Shown here piece by piece: positions 6,866 through 13,540 of a DNA stretch of 16,542 nt. Origin of the DNA: Lactobacillus helveticus DSM 20075 = CGMCC 1.1877 (GTDB taxonomy: Bacteria > Bacillota > Bacilli > Lactobacillales > Lactobacillaceae). The stretch lies in the NCBI RefSeq assembly GCF_000160855.1, contig NZ_GG700755.1, positions 111,620 to 128,161 of the forward strand, in the 5' to 3' direction. A model generated the notes under the pieces. The model did no database searches. It had not been told where the DNA came from and saw nothing but the letters and a program-made list of their open reading frames with translations. The translations under genes and the position numbers were made by a program. The number at the start of each line of letters is the position of its first letter. The stretch's first letter is position 1.

Positions 6866-6912
6866 GAAATATTAAAGAAAATTTGTTTTTTTTGTGAATA
6901 TTGCTTATTTAA
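6858..6912. repeat. AT-rich 16-base inverted repeat upstream of prsA
   Basis: TTAAATAAGAAATATT (6858-6873) pairs with AATATTGCTTATTTAA (6897-6912) at 15 of 16 positions around a 23-base spacer that contains an eight-T run. It spans the stop codon of the small membrane protein gene and ends about 20 bases before the extended -10 element of prsA. It is not a normal terminator, since it has no GC core and no U-run after the right arm. It may be an operator or an mRNA structure. Confidence 0.6.
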
Positions 6913-6932
6913 AAACGAAACAACTAATTTTA

Positions 6933-6941
6933 TGGTATATT
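6933..6941 (+). promoter_or_regulatory. prsA extended -10 promoter
   Basis: TGG then TATATT forms an extended -10 (5/6 in the hexamer) about 40 bases before the prsA start. No good -35 is present at 17 bases, which is common for extended -10 promoters. A TTGACA at 6944-6949 is too close to the gene to serve as a -35. Confidence 0.5.
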
Positions 6942-6982
6942 ATTTGACAGTTACTTAATTAAGGATGTGGAGATTTATTTAT

Positions 6983-7885
6983 ATGAAGAGTTATATGAAA
7001 AAAGTTGCTGCAGTTATTGCTGTAGCTGGTGTTGCTTTATCTACTGCTGCCTGCTCAAATAGCGGCAACAATGCTACTGTTGCTTCTTACAAGGGTGGTA
7101 AGATTACTCAACAACAATACTACGATGAAATGAAGAAATCTCAAGCTGGTAAGTCAGCTTTGGCTAACATGATTATTAACCGTGCTTTGGAACAACAATA
7201 CGGCAAGTACGTTTCATCAAAGAAAGTTGATAAGAAATACAGCAACTACAAGAAGCAATACGGCTCACAATTTAGTGCTGTTTTACAACAAAATGGTATG
7301 ACTGCTTCAACATTCAAGCAAAACTTGAAGACCAATTTGCTTTCTGAAGCAGCTTTAAAGCACATTAATAAGATTTCTAAGAAGCAAGAACAACAAGCTT
7401 GGAAGAACTACCAACCTAAGGTAACTGTTCAACATATTTTAGTTGCTAAAAAGTCAACTGCTGAAAGTATTATCAAGCAATTGAAGGACGGTAAGAGCTT
7501 CAAGAGCTTAGCTAAGAAGTACTCACTTGATACTGCTACTAAGAATAAGGCTGGTAAGCTTCCTGCATTTGATTCAACCGACAACACTTTAGACAGTGCA
7601 TTCAAGACTGCTGCATTCAAGCTTAAGACCGGTGAAGTTACCGAAAGTCCAGTTAAGTCACAATCTGGTTACCACGTAATCAAGATGATTAGTCACCCAG
7701 CCAAGGGTAAGTTTGCTGATCACAAGAAGGCAATCGATGATGAAATTTACGCATCAATGGCTCAAGATCAAGCTGTTATGAAGGACGTTATTGCTACTGT
7801 ATTGAAGAACGCAGGCGTTTCTATCAAGGATAACGACTTGAAGGATGTATTATCAGCTTACGTTTCAACTGGTGCTACTAAGTAA
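6983..7885 (+). CDS. prsA: PrsA foldase lipoprotein (parvulin-type PPIase)
   Basis: A 300-residue extracytoplasmic chaperone/peptidyl-prolyl isomerase, anchored by lipid to the outer face of the membrane, that helps exported proteins fold. The signal peptide (residues 1-23) has lysines at 2, 6 and 7, a long Val/Ala core and a lipobox ending STAAC, with Cys24 as the lipidated residue. A SurA-like N-domain follows (about 35-135). The parvulin domain lies at about 145-236, with VQHILV and GYHVIKM carrying the conserved histidines (about 151 and 231). The start at 6983 is preferred: GGAG lies ten bases upstream, while the ATG at 6965 would add six residues before the signal peptide. Codon use is strongly biased to AAG, AAC, TAC, GGT and GCT, unlike most neighbours, which suggests high expression. 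It has its own promoter and terminator. Confidence 0.95.
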   Translation: MKSYMKKVAAVIAVAGVALSTAACSNSGNNATVASYKGGKITQQQYYDEMKKSQAGKSALANMIINRALEQQYGKYVSSKKVDKKYSNYKKQYGSQFSAVLQQNGMTASTFKQNLKTNLLSEAALKHINKISKKQEQQAWKNYQPKVTVQHILVAKKSTAESIIKQLKDGKSFKSLAKKYSLDTATKNKAGKLPAFDSTDNTLDSAFKTAAFKLKTGEVTESPVKSQSGYHVIKMISHPAKGKFADHKKAIDDEIYASMAQDQAVMKDVIATVLKNAGVSIKDNDLKDVLSAYVSTGATK

Positions 7886-7901
7886 TAAATATTACTAAAT
7901 A

Positions 7902-7937
7902 AAAAAATCCAATTCTCGCTTGAGAGTTGGATTTTTT
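7902..7937 (+). terminator. prsA intrinsic terminator
   Basis: A long stem (AAAAAATCCAATTCTC, 7902-7917, against GAGAGTTGGATTTTTT, 7922-7937) closes on a GCTT tetraloop with one U-G pair and ends in a T-run. It stands 16 bases after the prsA stop. Confidence 0.9.
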
Positions 7938-7989
7938 ATTTATCTTCAAATGCCTATCCTTTTAATAACAGTATAAGTAACCGCTTTAA

Positions 7990-7998
7990 TGCTAAAAT
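7990..7998 (+). promoter_or_regulatory. Possible promoter of the PAS protein gene
   Basis: TGC then TAAAAT is an extended -10 element about 25 bases before the ATG at 8024. The -35 is not convincing. Because a strong terminator lies upstream, the gene needs its own promoter, which supports this call. Confidence 0.4.
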
Positions 7999-8023
7999 TA
8001 AAGTATAGAAAGAAGTTTTAATT

Positions 8024-8446
8024 ATGAATAAAATTAAATTAAAAGGTGGTCACTTATCACTTCCAGAATTAAACGCTATTTTTACTACCATTCCTCAAGA
8101 ATTTGACGTACTCGATGAAAATGATATTGTTGTCTGGTCATCAATGAATGAGCATCGCATCTTCCCTAGAACTGAAAAAGATATTGGCAAGACTGTCTTC
8201 AAAGTTCATCCCGGTCACTCGCAAGGTCGAGTTAAAGCTGTTTTAAAACAAATGCACGAGGGAGAACGCAATTCAATTTCAATTAATATTCATAAGGATG
8301 GCCAGCCATTAAATATTTCTTTTTATAGCTTTCACGATGATAATGGAAAATATTTGGGATGTGTGGAAGTCACGCAGCCTGTTAAAAGTTATCAGGTTAA
8401 AGGCAGTAAATGGTGCAATCTTCTAAATATGATCCACAAAAAATAA
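8024..8446 (+). CDS. Stand-alone PAS domain protein (DUF438-type PAS)
   Basis: A 140-residue soluble protein made almost wholly of one PAS domain. The order LSLPELNAIFTTIP, FDVLDENDIVVW, RIFPRTEKDIGKTV, VHPGHSQGRV and YLGCVEVTQ is the one I associate with the PAS module at the end of DUF438/hemerythrin-PAS proteins. Here the DUF438 and hemerythrin parts are missing, and no kinase, GGDEF or DNA-binding output domain is attached. The final 25 residues are basic. It could sense a small ligand or redox state and act by binding a partner, but no partner is evident. GAAAGAAG about eight bases upstream is the ribosome site. It is monocistronic between two terminators. Confidence 0.8.
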   Translation: MNKIKLKGGHLSLPELNAIFTTIPQEFDVLDENDIVVWSSMNEHRIFPRTEKDIGKTVFKVHPGHSQGRVKAVLKQMHEGERNSISINIHKDGQPLNISFYSFHDDNGKYLGCVEVTQPVKSYQVKGSKWCNLLNMIHKK

Positions 8447-8455
8447 TCGTTAACT

Positions 8456-8488
8456 AAAAATGGCAGTACAATTGTACTACCATTTTTT
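8456..8488. terminator. Bidirectional intrinsic terminator
   Basis: AAAAATGGCAGTAC (8456-8469) pairs with GTACTACCATTTTT (8474-8487) around AATT with a single C-A mismatch (G-U on the opposite transcript). A-run and T-run flanks suit both directions. It separates the convergent PAS gene and yhaM, and abuts the yhaM stop at 8489. Confidence 0.85.
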
Positions 8489-9466
8489 CTATTCTAGATG
8501 TCGTGCCTTTTCCAATGCTGGATCATGCTTAGGGTGATAATATCTCTTGCCATCTTGGCTAAGCAAAGGCTCAGTAAATTGACCTTTAGGCGTATGTTGC
8601 AAAGCATTCGTCACAGCATAAACCGCTGCATCTAAATCGTCAATTCGGTGAAGCAATTCAGCTTCAAGCAGAGCTGGCAACTTAGGCGAACCATATTCAA
8701 ACTTGCCATGGTGCGACAAGACCATATGTCTGAGTAAAAGCAAATCCTCTGATTCAAGATCAAAATCCAAGTCATTAGCTGCAAGCATAATTTGCTCATC
8801 TATTAAAACTAAATGACCAACCAAATTTCCTTCGGTTGTGTATTGTGTTGCAGCTGGACCTGTAAGCTCCAATACTTTGCCCATATCATGCAAAATACAT
8901 CCCGCATAAAGCAAGGAACGATTGACTTGTTCATAATTATCAGCTAACCCCTTAGCATCCTTTAACATTGATAATGTGTGAAATGCTAAACCGCCTCGAA
9001 CAGCATGGTGGTTGCTCTTACCTGCTGGATAATCATAGAATCTTTTGCCCCACTTTTTAAGCAGATATTCTACGATTGTTTTCCAAGTCTTATTTTGAAT
9101 CTGTGCTACGAAATTATTTATCTCCTGCTCCATTTCATTAATTGGCTCAGGAGCAGATTTAATAAATTGGTCAAGATTATAGCCCTCTTGAGGTCCTACA
9201 ACACGCAAACTATAAATGCGAATCTGAGGGCGCCCTTGATACTCTTCTCTTTTACCATTTAGCTCAACAATTGTGCCTGTACTAAAGGTTGCTGCATCTT
9301 GATTATTAGCATCCCAATAATTGCCATGGATTTCACCTGAGTCATCACCAAATTGCATAGCCAAATAAAGATTATTTTTCTTATTATGACGCAATTGTGA
9401 ATTCTTAATTAAAACAACGATATCCATTTCTTCGCCATCGTTATAATCTAATAATCGTTTAAGCAT
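8489..9466 (-). CDS. yhaM: 3'-5' exoribonuclease YhaM
   Basis: A 325-residue cytoplasmic nuclease that removes short single-stranded 3' tails from RNA. The first ~90 residues form an OB-fold (MDIVVLIKNSQLR…GKREEYQGRPQIRI). An HD-type metal-dependent phosphohydrolase domain occupies about 150-300. Expected metal ligands are His163 (AFHTL), His193-Asp194 (ILHDMGK), His218, His252-His253 (SHHGK) and Asp276/277 (HRIDD). Length and domain order match the family. The ATG overlaps the yhaN stop by eight bases, and AAAGGA about seven bases upstream supports it. It is the last gene of the PBP-yheA-yhaO-yhaN-yhaM transcript and is followed at once by a terminator. Confidence 0.94.
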   Translation of the reverse strand: MLKRLLDYNDGEEMDIVVLIKNSQLRHNKKNNLYLAMQFGDDSGEIHGNYWDANNQDAATFSTGTIVELNGKREEYQGRPQIRIYSLRVVGPQEGYNLDQFIKSAPEPINEMEQEINNFVAQIQNKTWKTIVEYLLKKWGKRFYDYPAGKSNHHAVRGGLAFHTLSMLKDAKGLADNYEQVNRSLLYAGCILHDMGKVLELTGPAATQYTTEGNLVGHLVLIDEQIMLAANDLDFDLESEDLLLLRHMVLSHHGKFEYGSPKLPALLEAELLHRIDDLDAAVYAVTNALQHTPKGQFTEPLLSQDGKRYYHPKHDPALEKARHLE

Positions 9467-11960
9467 CTTGAGTTCCTTTCGTAAAAGTTAAAGGCGAAAT
9501 TTCTAATTGATCAACCAATTTTTCTTGAGCTGTAAAAATCAATACCTGATTATTTTCACTAACCTTTTCAAGTAATTTCTTAATATAACCAATTCGGCGA
9601 TCATCAAAATTAACAAATGAATCGTCAATTAAGATTGGCAAATTAATCTTATCTTTAATTTGTTCAATAAATGCCAATTTCAACGCAAAATAAAGCTGTT
9701 CTGCAGTACCACGAGATAAATATTTAACTTCACGCTTTTTTCCATCTTTACGCGTAACCGTTAATTTCTTATCTAAAATGATATCGACATAACGGCCACC
9801 CGTAAGCAAAGCAAAATACTCTTTAGCTGCACTAAGCATCTTAGGAAAACGCTCATTAGAAGCCAAATCAAGTGAACGACTAATCCACCTCGATACTACT
9901 AAATTAGCCAAATATTCTTGACTGCTGTTAACAAAATTAGTCTCCGTATTAGCTAATTCCTGCTTTGCTTCAAATACTGCAGTTGAATCAGCCAAATTGT
10001 CCAATTGAACTTGTAATTTAGCAACTTGAGCTTGCAAGGCATCAATTTCTTTCGTTGTATCAGTAGCTTGAGCAGCCAGATTTTGCAATTGTGCCAAAAC
10101 CTTGCCAGGTTCCTTAGCTTCCTGCTTCAATTCATCCAGATCATCATGCAAATTCTTTTCTAGAGCATCGTATTGAGCCTTAATTTTAGCTTGAGCTAAA
10201 AATTCTTGATAAGCTGCATCATATGATGCCATATCTTCCACATTAGCTTGAGCTAAAACAGCTTTTAACTGCAAATTCAACTCTTCTAAATCTTGCTTGT
10301 CCTGACTTAATGCATTAGATAAATTAGATTTTTTCTGCACTAACTCTTGTTGCTGATTAATTTGTTCTTCAATTTCGTCTAAGCCATTCAAAATCTGATC
10401 AAAACCATCATCGACTGGCTTTCTTATAATATTTTGAACATTAGCAGCAAGCTGAGCAACTTTTTGATTAATTTCATTTAATTGTTCAGAGTTAGTTTTT
10501 TCCGCGCTTTCTTTAAGCTTATATTGATTTAAATTGGTCAACAAACTATTTAAATCCAACATGTCAGGATCTAAATTATATTTTGAATAAAATGCCTGTC
10601 TCCGATCTTTAACTGCCTTTTGTTTTGCCAAAATAGCTGCTTGTTGCTTATTAGCTTGTTCACTTTTTACATAGCCAAAACCTGCAAGTCCAATACCAGC
10701 TATTAATGCAATAATGCCTACCACTCCAGCAGTACCCAATAAAATTAGACCTATAACTGCTAATACAGCACCAACAACATACCAAATTTTATCACTAGAA
10801 CTATTTTCATTAAATTCTTCATTTGGTTTTGATGGCAAAGCCAAGAAGTCCTCTTTAAGCTGCTTAATGTCATCCGTTTGCAAATCAAGCAATTGATTAA
10901 TTTCAGGTGATAAAGCAAGTAATTGCTCTTTTTCTTGCTTTAACTGATCTGCCTTTTGCAAACAATTGCGATATTCGGCCTGCCATTGCAATAATTGAGG
11001 CTTTTGTTGTACGACTTTCTTAGACTCAGCTACATCATTTATTTCATTATCGGTTAAGGAAGATAATTGCTCTTGCAAGGATTGCATCATCTTCTGTAAA
11101 TTTCGCCCTTGCGCCATTAAATCCTGAGCTTTTTGATAATTTTCACTATCAAATTTGATATCTTTTATCTGTTTTTGCAAATCTAGTAAAGTCGTATAGT
11201 TGCTCAACTCTTTTTGCAACTCACGCAAACTTGCTTGCTTATTTTGAATATTAGCTAAAGCCTTCTGGGCTTTTCTCAAGCGATCTTTATAGTCTTTTAG
11301 ATCTTGAGCTAACTTCTCATAATCACTAAATTCTGCCTTGGTTTGTGCCAATTGATCACGATCAGTTTCTATTTGCTTTAATAAACGGTTAACTTCAGGC
11401 TTTTTACCAGTCTTTTTAAACAGCTTGCCAGCTTCTTTAGCAAAATCATCGCGCAACTTTAACAATTGGCCACTATTAGCAGCACCTAAGTAATAAATAC
11501 GCTCAAGTAAATCTTCTTGGCTCAAACTAGTAACTTGGCCTAGCATTTCTTGATTAAAAATAAAGCTATCTGCATAAAACGAACCGTCAATATTTTGAAT
11601 TTGATCAAAAAACAAATTTTCAGGTACAACTTGACCGTCTTTTTTAACGGTTAAAATTCCTCGTTTGGTTTTATCGCCCTTGGCGTACAGACGCTCTAAT
11701 TCATATTCTGAATCATCATTTTCAAAAACTAAACTACCACCCATTGGACTAACATGTGCCAACGGCGTATAGTCTTCAAAAAACGGCGAGGCATTGCTGC
11801 GCAAATGGAAGCCAAACATTACTTGCTTAATAAAAGCAACGGTTGTACTCTTTCCCGCCTCATTAGCTCCAAAGAAGACATTGATTTGATCACTAGGTAA
11901 GTCAAAAGTTTTATTAGAGAATTGCCCAAAATTGACTATTTTAATTTGTTTCAGTCTCAT
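9459..11960 (-). CDS. yhaN: YhaN: SbcC/Rad50-like ATPase with central membrane hairpin
   Basis: An 833-residue SMC/Rad50-like protein, likely partner of the YhaO nuclease. Walker A GANEAGKST is at residues 31-39. Two long coiled coils follow (about 185-345 and 435-680). The ABC signature LSRGTAEQ is at 748-755, Walker B LPILIDD at 774-780 and the D-loop region NFDDRR at 784-789. Where Rad50 carries a CxxC zinc hook, this protein has a strongly hydrophobic stretch (about 393-430, Gly/Ala/Ile/Val rich) able to cross the membrane twice. That fits my recollection of YhaN relatives and would tether the coiled-coil apex to the membrane. AAAGGA lies seven bases before the ATG at 11960. The gene overlaps yhaO by 20 bases and yhaM by eight. 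The nucleic-acid substrate is unknown. Confidence 0.9.
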   Translation of the reverse strand: MRLKQIKIVNFGQFSNKTFDLPSDQINVFFGANEAGKSTTVAFIKQVMFGFHLRSNASPFFEDYTPLAHVSPMGGSLVFENDDSEYELERLYAKGDKTKRGILTVKKDGQVVPENLFFDQIQNIDGSFYADSFIFNQEMLGQVTSLSQEDLLERIYYLGAANSGQLLKLRDDFAKEAGKLFKKTGKKPEVNRLLKQIETDRDQLAQTKAEFSDYEKLAQDLKDYKDRLRKAQKALANIQNKQASLRELQKELSNYTTLLDLQKQIKDIKFDSENYQKAQDLMAQGRNLQKMMQSLQEQLSSLTDNEINDVAESKKVVQQKPQLLQWQAEYRNCLQKADQLKQEKEQLLALSPEINQLLDLQTDDIKQLKEDFLALPSKPNEEFNENSSSDKIWYVVGAVLAVIGLILLGTAGVVGIIALIAGIGLAGFGYVKSEQANKQQAAILAKQKAVKDRRQAFYSKYNLDPDMLDLNSLLTNLNQYKLKESAEKTNSEQLNEINQKVAQLAANVQNIIRKPVDDGFDQILNGLDEIEEQINQQQELVQKKSNLSNALSQDKQDLEELNLQLKAVLAQANVEDMASYDAAYQEFLAQAKIKAQYDALEKNLHDDLDELKQEAKEPGKVLAQLQNLAAQATDTTKEIDALQAQVAKLQVQLDNLADSTAVFEAKQELANTETNFVNSSQEYLANLVVSRWISRSLDLASNERFPKMLSAAKEYFALLTGGRYVDIILDKKLTVTRKDGKKREVKYLSRGTAEQLYFALKLAFIEQIKDKINLPILIDDSFVNFDDRRIGYIKKLLEKVSENNQVLIFTAQEKLVDQLEISPLTFTKGTQDA

Positions 11961-13161
11961 CAGTAATTCCTTTCAATTTACCCATTAATTTAACTTCTGT
12001 CAGTTGCTTAACCGCATCAATAAATGCAGGGTCTTCTGCTAATTGAGCAGATAGAGGATCCATTTTCTTCCAGTCACTCACAATCTGATCAAATTCGTCA
12101 TTTTTAAATATTTCGCTTTTGGCTTGTTCAAAAGCCTGCTGATCATTTTCATTGAGTTCCAAATTAGAACTTATTTTCAAGCGTACATCTACAAACTGCG
12201 AATCAAACAACAAATTTTGCGAAATATTTTGCCAAAAATCTGTGTCTTGAATTAATTCCTGTTCCTCTTCAGTCATAAATTGGGCACCAGCAATAGTTAA
12301 GCTGAAATAAGTCTTTTGCTCAGCATTATTTAAACTTGCAATAATTCGATTCTGTAAATCAGCTTTACTAATTGGAGCATCTAATTCTACTTGCACTCCT
12401 TGCCACAGAATAGGTCCTGTTGCCTTAAATTCAATACTTGTTTTTTTGGTACTTTCATCAATTACGCCAAGATAGCATCCCTTGGCACCCATTTCATTAA
12501 TATGACGGCCCTGAATGTTACCTGAATAGACAATCCACGGCTTTTCACTCAAATTACGTCGAGCATGAATATGCCCTAAAGCAAAGTAATCATAATTTAA
12601 TGCCTGAACTTCAGCAACCGTAAATGGTGCATAAACATTTTTACGACTATCAGTTTCTTTTTCTTGGGCATGCATTAAACCAAAAGTATAATTTTGCCCT
12701 TTTTCAGGGAAATCTGGAATTTTATCTTCTGTAATATGATTATTTAAATACGAAAAGCCAACTACATCATAGTTAAAATTATCTTTAGTCTTAAATGATG
12801 CTTTTTCTACTACTTCATCTGCACCAAGCAATTTAAAATATGGGCTCTGGTTAACCAATAAATCTTCACGTCGCATATGATCATGATTACCAAAAATCAT
12901 TACTACTTGAATCTGTGCATCAGTCAGTCGCTTAATCTGCTCTGCAAAAAACAACTGCGAACGTGGAGATGGCTTAGCACTATCAAAAGTATCACCTGCA
13001 ATCAAAACAAGATCAACTTTTTCAGCTAAAGCTAAGTCTACAATCCGTATTAATGATTGATCAGCTGCTTGATATATCTGATTAAATTCCTTAGATGGCA
13101 AAAAAGATAGCCCGCGAAATGGACTATCTAAATGCGCATCTGCAAAATGAATAAATTTCAT
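11941..13161 (-). CDS. yhaO: YhaO: Mre11/SbcD-like metallophosphoesterase
   Basis: A 406-residue calcineurin-like nuclease, counterpart of Mre11/SbcD. Metal-binding motifs appear in order: FADAHLD (Asp8, His10), IAGDTFD (Asp57), GNHDH (Asn92, His93), LMHAQE (His164) and LGHIHAR (His197, His199). The C-terminal ~180 residues form the capping/partner-binding part. Together with YhaN it should form an ATP-driven nuclease complex on DNA; this function is inferred from homology. The start at 13161 matches the family N-terminus (MKFIHFADAH), but I see no ribosome site in the preceding bases. The gene starts only eight bases after the yheA stop, so reinitiation by ribosomes finishing yheA is likely. 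Its 3' end overlaps yhaN. Confidence 0.93.
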   Translation of the reverse strand: MKFIHFADAHLDSPFRGLSFLPSKEFNQIYQAADQSLIRIVDLALAEKVDLVLIAGDTFDSAKPSPRSQLFFAEQIKRLTDAQIQVVMIFGNHDHMRREDLLVNQSPYFKLLGADEVVEKASFKTKDNFNYDVVGFSYLNNHITEDKIPDFPEKGQNYTFGLMHAQEKETDSRKNVYAPFTVAEVQALNYDYFALGHIHARRNLSEKPWIVYSGNIQGRHINEMGAKGCYLGVIDESTKKTSIEFKATGPILWQGVQVELDAPISKADLQNRIIASLNNAEQKTYFSLTIAGAQFMTEEEQELIQDTDFWQNISQNLLFDSQFVDVRLKISSNLELNENDQQAFEQAKSEIFKNDEFDQIVSDWKKMDPLSAQLAEDPAFIDAVKQLTEVKLMGKLKGITDETETN

Positions 13162-13169
13162 CGCAAATT

Positions 13170-13520
13170 CTAGTTTCTAAGACCTTCATAAAGATCATTA
13201 ATTGGCTTAGTGTAAGCCTTTTGGATTTCACCTAACAAATCATACAAGCCTTGTTCACTCTTAAGAAGAGCAACAATCTTGTCGTTCTTTTGTACTTGAG
13301 CGTTTAATTCTTGGTAAGCCTTTTGATCTTCATCAGATAATGGCTTGCCAGTTTGTTGAGCTTGCATAATCTTAGCTTGAATCTCATCCATCTTCTTAAA
13401 TAAAGCTGCACTTTCGTCGTCTGCTTGAACAGCCTTAACAGCGTCACCAACAGCCTTGTATTGGTCAGTCTTTGTTAAATCTTGTGCTAATTGATTAGCT
13501 GAATCATAAATATTAATCAT
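13170..13520 (-). CDS. yheA: YheA (UPF0342, YlbF/YmcA family) helical protein
   Basis: A 116-residue all-helical, Gln/Lys/Asp-rich protein of the YlbF/YmcA superfamily, UPF0342 branch. Visible features are the N-terminal YDSANQLAQDL, a central ALFKKMDEIQAKIMQAQQTG and a C-terminal helix ending near LYEGL. YlbF and YmcA relatives act in an RNA-decay/processing complex in Bacillus; the role of YheA itself is not established, but its place in front of nuclease genes is suggestive. The ATG at 13520 follows a perfect AGGAGG by nine bases; a TTG one codon earlier is less likely. It starts 20 bases after the PBP stop with no terminator between them, and yhaO follows after eight bases. Confidence 0.88.
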   Translation of the reverse strand: MINIYDSANQLAQDLTKTDQYKAVGDAVKAVQADDESAALFKKMDEIQAKIMQAQQTGKPLSDEDQKAYQELNAQVQKNDKIVALLKSEQGLYDLLGEIQKAYTKPINDLYEGLRN

Positions 13521-13540
13521 CAAATTGGTCCTCCTAAATT

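Noticed and set aside
6874..6896. Eight-T run after the YtxH-like gene as an intrinsic terminator
   Set aside because: There is no GC-containing stem just before the T-run; the run is in the loop of the larger AT-rich inverted repeat instead.
6944..6949. TTGACA as the prsA -35 element
   Set aside because: A -10 at the right distance would fall on the ribosome site and place the transcription start about at or past the start codon. The extended -10 at 6933-6941 is better placed.
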